The notes under the pieces: model-generated
What the model was told of the DNA's origin: nothing
Database searches by the model: none
What the model saw: only the letters and a program-made list of their open reading frames with translations
Source: JACCUZ01 sp038246575
GTDB taxonomy: Bacteria; Actinomycetota; Actinomycetes; JACCUZ01
Reading direction: 5' to 3'
DNA length: 20,505 nt
Assembly: GCA_038246575.1 (NCBI GenBank)
Contig: JBBRVU010000061.1
Location: forward strand, 1 to 20,505
Translations under genes and position numbers: made by a program
Shown here: piece by piece, positions 1 to 7,372 of the stretch
How positions within the stretch are numbered: position 1 is the first letter of the stretch
Layout: each line of letters begins with the position of its first letter

Positions 1-1
1 A

Positions 2-886
2 GCCACCTACACCGGGGTTTTCGACCACGTGCGGCGGCTGTTCGCCGAGACCACCGAGGCCAAGATCCGCGGCTACCTGCCGGGGCGGTTCTCGTTCAAC
101 GTCAAGGGCGGGCGCTGCGAGGCGTGCTCCGGCGACGGCACGATCAAGATCGAGATGAACTTCTTGCCCGACGTCTACGTGCCGTGCGAGGTCTGCCACG
201 GTGCGCGCTACAACCGCGAGACGCTCGAGGTGCACTTCAAGGGCAAGACGATCGCCGAGGTGCTCGACATGCCGATCGAGGAGGCCGCGACGTTCTTCGC
301 CGCGGTGCCGGCGATCGCGCGTCACCTCACCACGCTCAACGACGTCGGTCTCGGCTATGTCCGGCTGGGTCAGCCCGCGCCGACGCTGTCCGGCGGCGAG
401 GCGCAGCGGGTCAAGCTGGCCTCCGAGCTGCAGAAGCGCTCGACCGGGCGCACCGTCTACGTCCTCGACGAGCCGACCACCGGTCTGCACTTCGAGGACA
501 TCTCCAAGCTGCTGACCGTGCTGCAGGGCCTGGCCGACAAGGGCAACACGGTCATCGTCATCGAGCACAACCTCGACGTGATCAAGACGGCCGACTGGGT
601 CATCGACCTGGGTCCCGAAGGCGGCTCGGGCGGTGGGCTGGTCGTGGCCGAGGGCACCCCCGAGGACGTTGCCGATCGCCCCGACAGCCACACCGGCGTC
701 TTCCTGGCGCCGGTGCTCACGGAGCAGCGGCCAGCAGCCGGACCGGCCAAGAAGGCGGCGGCCACCGCGAGGGCCAAGGCCGCGACGTCGAAGAAGTCGG
801 CGGCTGCCGGGAGCACGGCGTCGTCAGCCACCACGCGGAAGGCGTCGTCGCCCACTGCTCGGAAGCGGGCCGCCGCCAAGCGCTGA
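2..886 (+). CDS. uvrA: UvrA excinuclease ABC subunit A, C-terminal part (5' end outside window)
   Basis: This is the C-terminal third of the DNA-damage sensor of nucleotide excision repair, a dimeric ATPase that loads UvrB on lesions. The open frame runs in from the left edge (A-T-Y-T-G-V-F-D), so the gene is cut by the window and not broken. Visible parts in order are a CEAC...CEVC zinc-finger module with a spacing typical of UvrA, the ABC signature LSGGEAQRVKLASEL, the Walker B segment VYVLDEPTTGLH, and the H-loop segment VIVIEHNLDVI. After the normal end of the family (around LAPVL) there is a tail of about 55 residues rich in Ala, Lys, Ser and Thr, probably disordered and basic. uvrC lies 4.5 kb downstream on the same strand. 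Identity is certain; a role for the tail is unknown. Confidence 0.98.
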   Translation, partial: ATYTGVFDHVRRLFAETTEAKIRGYLPGRFSFNVKGGRCEACSGDGTIKIEMNFLPDVYVPCEVCHGARYNRETLEVHFKGKTIAEVLDMPIEEAATFFAAVPAIARHLTTLNDVGLGYVRLGQPAPTLSGGEAQRVKLASELQKRSTGRTVYVLDEPTTGLHFEDISKLLTVLQGLADKGNTVIVIEHNLDVIKTADWVIDLGPEGGSGGGLVVAEGTPEDVADRPDSHTGVFLAPVLTEQRPAAGPAKKAAATARAKAATSKKSAAAGSTASSATTRKASSPTARKRAAAKR

Positions 887-901
887 CCCGGCGGGTGTTG
901 C

Positions 902-919
902 GGACCAGATCAGCGGTCC
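902..919. repeat. short inverted repeat after uvrA
   Basis: GGACC and GGTCC arms are separated by 8 nt, 15 bp after the uvrA stop. It may be a weak terminator stem. There is no T-tract, and a 5-bp stem is easily found by chance in GC-rich DNA. Confidence 0.25.
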
Positions 920-977
920 CAGCGGTTGTCAGGCCGGGACAGGAGGGCCAGCGGTCCGCGTTCGGGAGGAGCTGGCC

Positions 978-1011
978 CGGTCGGGGTCGCACGGGGGGTC
1001 GACCCCGACCG
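978..1011. terminator. candidate bidirectional terminator between convergent uvrA and receiver gene
   Basis: A perfect 11-bp stem (CGGTCGGGGTC pairing with GACCCCGACCG) encloses a 12-nt loop. It lies between the 3' ends of uvrA (plus) and the receiver gene (minus), where a shared terminator is expected. No T-tract follows on either strand, which is common in high-GC actinobacteria, so termination is inferred from stem and position only. The rest of 887-1150 shows no credible gene. Confidence 0.45.
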
Positions 1012-1150
1012 AGTCAGTGCGGATGCCGCGGCGGGGGGCGCCGTCGCCGTCGCGATGGGTGCCGCTGCATCAGTTGTCCCAGGATGCCGGGGTTCCTGCC
1101 ACGGCGCGAGATCCGATGGAACCCCTTGGCGCATGGTTCATTCGCGCCAG

Positions 1151-1588
1151 TCATGACTCCGACGTGCTCCAGACGGCGATCTTGCGGCGGACGCCCTCCG
1201 CCGCCTCCCCGAGCACGAAGAGCCTGCCTTCCGCGCATCTGCGGACGCAGGTGGGCAGGTCCTCGTCCAGCCCGCCCTTCGCGACATAGCTGGTCGCGCC
1301 CGCCGCGAGCACCGCGAGCACCGTGTCCGCGTCGTCGCGCGCACTGAACACCAGGATCCGCGGCGCTGGGCTCAGCTGGCTCAGCCGGCTGACCAGATCC
1401 GGACCGCCACCCGGCATGTCGAAGTCGACGACAGCAACGTCCGGCTGGGTCTCACCGCAGCGGGTCAGCGCGTCGTCACCGGTCAGAGCCGTGGCGACCA
1501 CATCGATCCCGTCGGCAGGCGCCAGCACGTCGACGAGGGCAGCGAGAAACACCTCACTGTCGTCCGCGAGCAGGGTACGGACGGCCAC
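1151..1588 (-). CDS. Stand-alone receiver-domain response regulator (CheY-like, no output domain)
   Basis: This 145-residue protein consists almost only of a receiver domain. The acidic pair D9-D10, the phospho-acceptor D55 (in VVDFDMP), S82 and K104 (in SYVAKGG) are all in place, so it should accept phosphate. It most resembles receivers of the NarL/FixJ family, but it ends about 40 residues after K104 with no LuxR-type helix-turn-helix, and none is visible in the other frames downstream. The frame is open back to 1714, but I chose the GTG at 1588 because GAGGGAGG lies 9 nt upstream of it and the receiver fold begins there. It is divergent from a NarL regulator and histidine kinase pair, which makes it a likely partner or phosphate sink for that kinase (inference). 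Confidence 0.85.
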   Translation of the reverse strand: MAVRTLLADDSEVFLAALVDVLAPADGIDVVATALTGDDALTRCGETQPDVAVVDFDMPGGGPDLVSRLSQLSPAPRILVFSARDDADTVLAVLAAGATSYVAKGGLDEDLPTCVRRCAEGRLFVLGEAAEGVRRKIAVWSTSES

Positions 1589-1597
1589 TTTCCACGG

Positions 1598-1605
1598 CCT
1601 CCCTC
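1598..1605 (-). promoter_or_regulatory. ribosome binding site setting the receiver gene start
   Basis: GAGGGAGG on the minus strand, 9 nt before the GTG at 1588. It decides against the longer open frame that extends to 1714. Confidence 0.7.
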
Positions 1606-1614
1606 GGTAGCACG

Positions 1615-1634
1615 GGGCGGAAGAGCCTCCGCCC
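1615..1634. repeat. inverted repeat in leader of the receiver gene
   Basis: Perfect 7-bp arms GGGCGGA and TCCGCCC are separated by 6 nt, about 26 bp upstream of the minus-strand GTG at 1588. It could be an operator or a leader hairpin. No convincing -10/-35 pair was seen in the 1606-1854 intergenic region on either strand. Confidence 0.35.
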
Positions 1635-1793
1635 GTGGGCCACAGCCATGGTGACGCAACCGAGGGCTGTGCAGCAGAGCCCGATTGACCAGTTCTTCGG
1701 GGGTTCATTCGCACTAGGCCGAGATTGGCCCACTCGTCGTGGCCAAAGCGTGGCAGGCTGTGAGCAGAGCAGCGGAGTCGGGGGTTTCTCGGC

Positions 1794-1815
1794 TCTACCG
1801 GCGAGGGACGGTAGA
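1794..1815. repeat. inverted repeat upstream of the NarL-type regulator gene
   Basis: Perfect 7-bp arms TCTACCG and CGGTAGA are separated by 8 nt, giving a 22-bp site centred about 50 bp before the ATG at 1855. Size and symmetry fit a dimeric regulator such as a NarL-family protein. A related string (CTACCG then AGGGA) recurs on the minus strand at 1600-1610, just before the divergent receiver gene. A regulatory role is inferred. Confidence 0.4.
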
Positions 1816-1854
1816 CACGTGGTGACGGAACGGGCTGAGCCCACGGGGGTCGTC

Positions 1855-2514
1855 ATGAGCGCAATGACACGGCTGGTCATCGTGGATGACCACGACATGT
1901 TCGCCGAGAGCCTGCGGATGGCGCTCTCGGCAGAGGCGGACTTCGAGGTCGTGGGTCTGGCTCCCACGCTGGCGAGCGCGCGCACCATGGTCTCGACGGT
2001 GCGTCCCGACGTCGTGCTGCTCGATCACCGGCTGCCCGACGGACTTGGAGTCGAGTCCATCGCCGAGCTGCGGACTCTCTGCCCGCAGGCCCAGGTCGTG
2101 GTGCTGACAGCCGCGGCCGAGGACGCCATGCTGGTGCAGGCCACGGAGGCGGGCTGCGCCGGTTTCATCCTCAAGACCAGCCCCCTGGACGAGCTCGTCG
2201 CCGCGGTGAGGACCGCGGCCGCCGGCGAGATCATGATCAGCTCGGACCTGCTGTCCCGGCTGCTCAGCCGGCTCCAGCACCAGTACGACCCGCCGCGCAA
2301 CGACCTCACCGCTCGCGAGCTGGACATCCTGCGGTTGATCTCGCAGGGCATGACCAACAACGCGATCGGCAAAGAGCTCTTCATCTCGGTCAACACCGTG
2401 CGCAACCACGTGCAGAGCCTGCTGACCAAGCTCGGTGCCCACTCCAAGCTGGAGGCGCTGTCGGTCGCGATCCGCGACGGCGTCATCGAAGCCCCTGGAG
2501 CCGGTCCTGGCTAG
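1855..2514 (+). CDS. NarL/FixJ-family two-component response regulator
   Basis: This 219-residue transcription factor has an N-terminal receiver (acidic pair D11-D12, phospho-acceptor D57 in LLDHRLPDG, T85, K107 in FILKTSPLDEL) and a C-terminal LuxR-type helix-turn-helix at about residues 150-205 (LTARELDILRLISQGMTN, then NTVRNHVQSLLTKLGAHSK). The frame is open back to 1648. The ATG at 1855 is preferred because GGGGGT lies 5 nt upstream and it gives the usual family length; the ATG at 1864 is a close alternative. The histidine kinase gene follows after 43 bp, so the pair is probably one operon and a cognate system. The signal and regulon cannot be read from sequence. Confidence 0.92.
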   Translation: MSAMTRLVIVDDHDMFAESLRMALSAEADFEVVGLAPTLASARTMVSTVRPDVVLLDHRLPDGLGVESIAELRTLCPQAQVVVLTAAAEDAMLVQATEAGCAGFILKTSPLDELVAAVRTAAAGEIMISSDLLSRLLSRLQHQYDPPRNDLTARELDILRLISQGMTNNAIGKELFISVNTVRNHVQSLLTKLGAHSKLEALSVAIRDGVIEAPGAGPG

Positions 2515-2557
2515 GTCAGCATCGGCAGCAGGCCCGGGAGGGGACCTGCGCGACGAC

Positions 2558-4711
2558 GTGCTCCATGCCCTTCTCGCGATGGCGCCGATCATGGTGTTCG
2601 CCATGGATGCTGACGGCACCTGCACGGTCTCCGACGGCGCCGGGCTCGCCGCGTTCGGTCTGGAGCCGGACCAGCTGGTCGGACGGGACATGTTCGAGCA
2701 GTTCGCCGACGATGACCGGGCCCTCGACCACCTCCGCCGAGCCCTCGCAGGGGAGTCCTTCCGGTCGACATATGACAGACCGGAACTGGGTCGCGTCTTC
2801 ACCACGTCGTGGCACCCGACCCGGACCGACGGTCGAGTCACCGGGGCCCTCGGGATCAGCCTCGACATGACCGACCAGTCCCGTGCCGAGACGGAGGCAC
2901 TCCGGTACCGCGCGCTCGTCGACGCCGCCCCGGACTTCATCGGTCTGGCGAACCTCGACGAAACCCTGATGTACATCAACCCCGGTGGCCGGGCGATGAT
3001 CGGGTTGCCGGACGACCTGGACGTCACCTCCACCAGCGTCGCCGACTACCTGACGGCGGAGGGCCTGACCCTGGCTCTTGCCGAGATAGCGGAAGTCGTG
3101 GAGCACGGCAGCTTCCGGGGCGAGGCGCAGATGAGACAGTGGTCGAGCGGGGCCGCCATCCCGGTCGCGGCGTCCTCTTTCCTCGTCCGAGACCCGGCAA
3201 CCGGGGAGCCGAGTGCGCTCGGAACGGTGCGGACGGACATCACCGCGGTGGTGGACGCCCGGCTCGCGGCCAACCAGACGCTTGCTCACCAGCGAGGTCT
3301 GCTGCTGCACCTGCACGAGGCACAGGAGGCCGAGCGACGGCGCATCGCCGGGGAACTCCATGACGACACCATCCAGGTCCTGGCGGCCGTGAACCTGCGG
3401 CTGGGCGGTCTGCGCAACCAGCTCGCTCAGGTCGAGGACGGCGGTCGCATGGTCGAAGGCATCGACCGGCTCGACGATGCCGTCCGGGCCGCCACGTCCC
3501 GGCTGCGAGCCATCATGAGCGAGCTGGACCCTGCACCCGTCGAGGAGGTCGGCCTGGAATCGCTGCTCCGGCAGCAGGCACAGACGATCCTGCGGGAGAG
3601 CGGCACGTCGTGGAGCGTCGACGTCGACGTCGACGCGACTCCCACCGATCTGGTCGGCCGCATCCTGATCCGGATCGCGCAGGAGGCGCTGACCAACGTC
3701 CGCAAGCACTCTGGTGCCACCTCGGTCGCCGTCGGTGTGGTCCAGGCGGAGGGCCACTACCTCCTTACCGTCCGGGACGACGGGGTCGGCATCACCGCCC
3801 AGGCGGGAGCGGCGGTCTCCGGGCTGCCCGTCGTCGAGCGCCCCGGTGCCGCGGCCGGCGAGGCGCACATCGGGCTGCGAAGCATGGGCGAGCGGGCCGA
3901 GTCGATCGGCGGCTGGTGCCGGGTTGGCCCCGCCGAGGCTGGTGGGAGCCTCGTCGAGGCGCGGCTCCCGTCGCGGGTGGGGCACCCGGACGGCTCGACC
4001 GACGCGCCGCACCAGCGGGTCTTTCTCGAGCAGACGATGGAGATCCTCTCGGATGCCTACTGCGCACTGGACGAGCAGTGGCGCTACGTCTACATGAACT
4101 CGGCGGGCTACCGGCTGCTCGAGCGCGATCCCGCTGAGTCGGTGATCGGCAAGGTGATCTGGGACGAGTTCCACGTCGCCCCCGAGTTCGAGGCTGCCTA
4201 TCGCCGGGCCCGCGCCGAGCAGGTGCAGGTGCAGGTGTCCGGCTACTACGCCCCGTGGGACAAGTGGATCGAGAACCGCATCTTCCCGACGGCGTCCGGA
4301 CTGTCGATCTTCGCCAGGGACGTGACAGAGGAGATGAAGCTGGCGCAGGACAGCCGGGAACGCGGCCGACTCATCGAGAGCGGACGGGCCATCGTCGAGG
4401 CGCTCATCGACGAGGCCGACCTCGAGCGGGCCCTGCACACCGCGCTGACCCGGCTCGTCGCCGACTGGCGCCTGGACGGAGTCGCGATCAGGGTCCCGGC
4501 ATCGGCGAAGAGCCCAGGCCTGGATCTCACGGTCGGCGACTCCGGAGCCGACACTGCCGAGCGGATGATCTTCCCGCTCGTCTCCGGCGGTCGGGAAGTT
4601 GCGACCATGGAGCTGTTCGGCGAGGACGGGACCCAGCTGGAGAACACGATGCTTGGACTGTTCGCGATGCGCGTGGCAGCCGGCAGCGGCCCCAGAATTG
4701 AGCATGGTTGA
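2558..4711 (+). CDS. Soluble multi-PAS histidine kinase with central catalytic core
   Basis: This protein of about 717 residues has no membrane segment, so it should sense a cytosolic signal. Approximate order: PAS 1-110, PAS 116-233, HisKA_3 dimerisation helix 248-323 with phospho-acceptor H268 (in GELHDDTIQVLA), HATPase 365-471 with N-box N380 (QEALTNVRKHSG) and G1 box DDGVGI at 407-412, a third PAS at about 487-594, then a weak GAF-like region at 607-717. NarL-partner kinases usually end with the ATPase domain, so sensor modules after the core are unusual. The start is uncertain: the frame is open to a GTG at 2435 inside the preceding gene, while the GTG at 2558 starts just before the first PAS. 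GGAGGGG is 14 nt upstream of it, longer than ideal. It probably phosphorylates the upstream NarL-type regulator, and perhaps the orphan receiver. Confidence 0.88.
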   Translation: MLHALLAMAPIMVFAMDADGTCTVSDGAGLAAFGLEPDQLVGRDMFEQFADDDRALDHLRRALAGESFRSTYDRPELGRVFTTSWHPTRTDGRVTGALGISLDMTDQSRAETEALRYRALVDAAPDFIGLANLDETLMYINPGGRAMIGLPDDLDVTSTSVADYLTAEGLTLALAEIAEVVEHGSFRGEAQMRQWSSGAAIPVAASSFLVRDPATGEPSALGTVRTDITAVVDARLAANQTLAHQRGLLLHLHEAQEAERRRIAGELHDDTIQVLAAVNLRLGGLRNQLAQVEDGGRMVEGIDRLDDAVRAATSRLRAIMSELDPAPVEEVGLESLLRQQAQTILRESGTSWSVDVDVDATPTDLVGRILIRIAQEALTNVRKHSGATSVAVGVVQAEGHYLLTVRDDGVGITAQAGAAVSGLPVVERPGAAAGEAHIGLRSMGERAESIGGWCRVGPAEAGGSLVEARLPSRVGHPDGSTDAPHQRVFLEQTMEILSDAYCALDEQWRYVYMNSAGYRLLERDPAESVIGKVIWDEFHVAPEFEAAYRRARAEQVQVQVSGYYAPWDKWIENRIFPTASGLSIFARDVTEEMKLAQDSRERGRLIESGRAIVEALIDEADLERALHTALTRLVADWRLDGVAIRVPASAKSPGLDLTVGDSGADTAERMIFPLVSGGREVATMELFGEDGTQLENTMLGLFAMRVAAGSGPRIEHG

Positions 4712-4772
4712 ACGCTGCGGCCGCCTCGTACGTTGTGGTGGTTGGCCGATGCCCCTGACATGAGGAGTCCCC

Positions 4773-5279
4773 ATGACCAGCGCGACCGATCCGAGCACTG
4801 ACCCGACCGCCGATCCGGCAACCGCAGCGGTGTGCGGCCACGCAGGCGGCCTGGGTCGGCGCCGGGTGCTCGGCATCGCCGCCGGCGCGGGGGCCGTCTC
4901 GCTGCTGGCCGCCTGCGGTGGCAGCGACACCTCCTCCGCAGAAACAGACGGCGCGGGCGCCTCGTCCGACGCTGGTGGCGGGGCAGGCGCCGGCGCCGCA
5001 CTGGTCGCGACCGCCGACGTCGCCGTAGGCGGGGGAGTGATCCTGGACGCCAAGAAGATCGTCGTCACCCAGCCCACGGCCGGCGACTTCAAGGCGTTCA
5101 GCGCGATCTGCACACACCAGTCGTGCACGGTCGGCAGCGTGAAGGACAACGTGATCAGCTGCCCGTGTCACGGCTCGGCATACAGCGCGGCGGATGGCTC
5201 GGTCGAGAACGGACCCGCCCCACGTCCGCTGAAGTCGATCGCCATCAAGGTCGAGGGCGACCAGGTCGTGGAGGCCTGA
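4773..5279 (+). CDS. Rieske [2Fe-2S] protein with Tat-type signal and lipobox
   Basis: This 168-residue exported iron-sulfur protein has a twin-arginine stretch (R29-R31 in GRRRVLG), a hydrophobic segment, and a lipobox LLAAC with C48 as the likely lipid-modified residue. A Ser/Gly/Ala-rich linker of about 30 residues leads to a Rieske domain. The cluster ligands are C113 and H115 (CTHQSC) and C130 and H133 (CPCHGS); C118 and C132 are placed for the stabilising disulfide. Its size and single domain do not fit the cytochrome bc complex subunit; it matches the small actinobacterial proteins annotated as Rieske (2Fe-2S) proteins, whose partner is unknown. The start is well set by GAGGAG 5 nt before the ATG. 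It lies 62 bp after the kinase gene and 68 bp before uvrC. Confidence 0.92.
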   Translation: MTSATDPSTDPTADPATAAVCGHAGGLGRRRVLGIAAGAGAVSLLAACGGSDTSSAETDGAGASSDAGGGAGAGAALVATADVAVGGGVILDAKKIVVTQPTAGDFKAFSAICTHQSCTVGSVKDNVISCPCHGSAYSAADGSVENGPAPRPLKSIAIKVEGDQVVEA

Positions 5280-5311
5280 CCGGACCAGCCGGAAGCACCC
5301 GTTCGTCCGGT
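5279..5311 (+). terminator. weak terminator-like stem after the Rieske gene
   Basis: ACCGGAC begins on the last base of the stop codon and pairs with GTCCGGT across a 19-nt loop. It sits between the Rieske stop and the uvrC promoter, but the loop is long and there is no T-tract. Confidence 0.3.
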
Positions 5312-5335
5312 TCCCGGGCCGTCACATACCGCGCC

Positions 5336-5341
5336 TAGAGT
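5336..5341 (+). promoter_or_regulatory. -10 box of uvrC, implying a leaderless mRNA
   Basis: TAGAGT ends 6 nt before the GTG start of uvrC at 5348, and no ribosome binding site precedes that GTG. A transcript starting about 7 nt after the -10 would begin on the start codon. The hexamer is flanked exactly by CGCC and GGCG. No good -35 is visible (TTCCCG at 19 nt is the nearest). Confidence 0.5.
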
Positions 5342-5347
5342 GGCGAC

Positions 5348-7372
5348 GTGGCTGATCCGGCGTCCTACCGTCCCGCGCCGGGATCCATCCCCGATGGGCC
5401 CGGTGTCTACCGGTTCCGCGACGAGCGGGGCCGGGTCATCTACGTCGGCAAGGCGCGCAGCCTGCGCCCGCGGCTCTCGTCGTACTTCCAGGACCTGGCC
5501 AACCTGCACCAGCGGACCCAGACGATGGTCACCACGGCGGCCAGCGTCGAGTGGACAGTGGTCGGCACCGAGGTCGAGGCGCTCCAGCTGGAGTACACCT
5601 GGATCAAGGAGTTCGACCCGCGGTTCAACGTCCGCTACCGCGACGACAAGAGCTACCCCAGCCTGGCGGTGACCCTGCACGAGAAGTACCCGCGGCTGCA
5701 GGTGATGCGCGGCCCGAAGAAGAAGGGCGTGCGCTACTTCGGCCCCTACTCCCACGCCTGGGCGATCCGGGAGACCCTCGACCTCCTGCTGCGGGTGTTC
5801 CCCGCGCGGACCTGTTCGGCAGGGGTGTTCAAGCGCGCGGGCCAGGTCGGGCGGCCGTGCCTGCTCGGCTACATCGGCAAGTGCTCCGCCCCCTGCGTCG
5901 GTCGGGTGAGCGAGGAGGAGCACCGGGCGATCGTCGACGACTTCTGCGCGTTCATGTCCGGTCAGACGGCAACCTTCCTGCGCCGGCTCGAGAAGGACAT
6001 GCAGGTCGCGGCCGCCAACCAGGACTACGAGCGCGCGGCGCGGTTGCGCGACGACATCAAGGCACTCGAGCGCGCGGTGGAGAAGCAGTCCGTCGTGCTG
6101 GGTGACGGCACCGACGCCGACGTCGTCGCGCTCGCCGAGGACCCGCTCGAGGCCGCGGTGCAGGTCTTCTACGTCCGCGGCGGACGCGTCCGCGGGCAAC
6201 GCGGCTGGGTCGTGGACCGCGTCGAGGACCTCACCACCGGCGACCTCGTCGAGCACTTCCTGCAGCAGATGTACGGCGCGGCGGCCACCGAGGGCGGTGC
6301 CGGTGAGAGCGGCTACCTCGGTGACACGGTGCCGCGCGAGGTGCTCGTGCCCGAGCTGCCGCCGGACAACCACGCGGTCACGGCCTGGCTGTCCGGTCTG
6401 CGCGGGTCGGGCGTCGAGGTTCGGGTGCCGCAACGCGGTGACAAGCGCTCGCTGATGGAGACGGTCACCCGCAACGCCGAGCACGCGCTGGCCCTGCACA
6501 AGACCCGGCGCGGCAGCGACCTCACCGCTCGCAGCCAGGCGCTGGCAGAGATCCAGGAGGCGCTCGGCCTGGCCGAGGCCCCGCTGCGGATCGAGTGCTA
6601 CGACGTGTCCCACCTGCAGGAGGACAACGTCGTCGCCTCGATGGTCGTGTTCGAGGACGGCCTGGCGCGCAAGAGCGAGTACCGCCGCTTCGTGATCCGT
6701 GGCCAGGCCGGGCGAGGCGACGTCGCGTCGATCCACGAGGTCATCAGCCGACGGTTCCGGCGACTGGTCGAGGACCGCGCAGAGACCGGTGAGATCGAGG
6801 TGGAGCAGGACGTCGGGCGGGCCGTCGTACCCACCGGGATCGATCCGGAGACGGGACGCCCGAAGCGCTTCGCCTACCCGCCCAACCTCGTCGTCGTCGA
6901 CGGCGGCGCACCCCAGGTCGCTGCTGCCCAACGTGCCCTGGACGAGCTGGGCATCGACGACGTCGCGCTGTGCGGGCTGGCCAAGCGGCTTGAGGAGGTC
7001 TGGCTGCCCGGTGACCCGCACCCGGTGCTGCTGCCGCGGGCCAGCGAGGGGCTCTACCTCCTTCAGCGGGTGCGCGACGAGGCGCACCGGTTCGCGATCG
7101 CCCTGCACCGCAAGCGGCGCTCCAAGACGATGACCGAGAGCGCTCTCGACGGGGTGCCGGGGCTGGGGGAGACCCGGCGGACCGCGCTGCTCAAGCACTT
7201 CGGGTCGCTCAAGCGGCTCTCCGCGGCGAGCGTCGAGGACGTGATGGAGGTGCCGGGCGTGGGCCGGCGTACGGCCGAGTCGGTGGTCGCGGCCCTGGCG
7301 TCGCGGCCGCAACAGGGGGCTGCTGTGAACATGACGACCGGTGAGATCCTCGACGACGTGCAGAGCCGATGA
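5348..7372 (+). CDS. uvrC: UvrC excinuclease ABC subunit C
   Basis: This is the dual-incision nuclease of nucleotide excision repair; it cuts both sides of a lesion marked by UvrA and UvrB. It is full length at 674 residues. The N-terminal GIY-YIG nuclease carries GVY at 19-21 and IYVGKA at 31-36. A UVR motif for UvrB binding lies around residues 216-250 (NQDYERAARLRDDIKALE). The RNase H-like endonuclease follows with ECYDVSH (D419) and VVDGG (D518), and tandem helix-hairpin-helix motifs lie near 598-657 (VPGLGETRR and VPGVGRRTAE). The GTG start agrees with the family N-terminus and with the close -10 box. The stop overlaps the next start as ATGA, so uvrC is translationally coupled to rapZ. 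Nothing essential is missing. Confidence 0.98.
   Translation: MADPASYRPAPGSIPDGPGVYRFRDERGRVIYVGKARSLRPRLSSYFQDLANLHQRTQTMVTTAASVEWTVVGTEVEALQLEYTWIKEFDPRFNVRYRDDKSYPSLAVTLHEKYPRLQVMRGPKKKGVRYFGPYSHAWAIRETLDLLLRVFPARTCSAGVFKRAGQVGRPCLLGYIGKCSAPCVGRVSEEEHRAIVDDFCAFMSGQTATFLRRLEKDMQVAAANQDYERAARLRDDIKALERAVEKQSVVLGDGTDADVVALAEDPLEAAVQVFYVRGGRVRGQRGWVVDRVEDLTTGDLVEHFLQQMYGAAATEGGAGESGYLGDTVPREVLVPELPPDNHAVTAWLSGLRGSGVEVRVPQRGDKRSLMETVTRNAEHALALHKTRRGSDLTARSQALAEIQEALGLAEAPLRIECYDVSHLQEDNVVASMVVFEDGLARKSEYRRFVIRGQAGRGDVASIHEVISRRFRRLVEDRAETGEIEVEQDVGRAVVPTGIDPETGRPKRFAYPPNLVVVDGGAPQVAAAQRALDELGIDDVALCGLAKRLEEVWLPGDPHPVLLPRASEGLYLLQRVRDEAHRFAIALHRKRRSKTMTESALDGVPGLGETRRTALLKHFGSLKRLSAASVEDVMEVPGVGRRTAESVVAALASRPQQGAAVNMTTGEILDDVQSR

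Noticed and set aside
887..1150. Possible lost helix-turn-helix for the lone receiver
   Set aside because: No LuxR-type pattern appears in any minus-strand frame downstream of 1151, so a recent frameshift is not supported.
124..1347. 407-codon plus-strand frame through uvrA and the receiver gene
   Set aside because: It overlaps two real genes in other frames and has an Arg/Gly-rich shadow composition.
1684..1713. TTGACC (1685-1690) as a -35 box for the NarL-type gene
   Set aside because: No acceptable -10 lies 16-19 nt downstream.
1648..1854. N-terminal extension of the NarL-type regulator
   Set aside because: The extra 69 residues do not resemble the family and cover the inverted repeat; the ATG at 1855 has a binding site and gives normal length.
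4708..4734. TTGAAC and TACGTT as a promoter for the Rieske gene
   Set aside because: The 15-nt spacing is too short for confidence.
2516..5149. 877-codon open frame on the minus strand opposite the kinase and Rieske genes
   Set aside because: It is a GC-rich antisense shadow; it resembles no family, while the plus strand has clear PAS, kinase and Rieske motifs.
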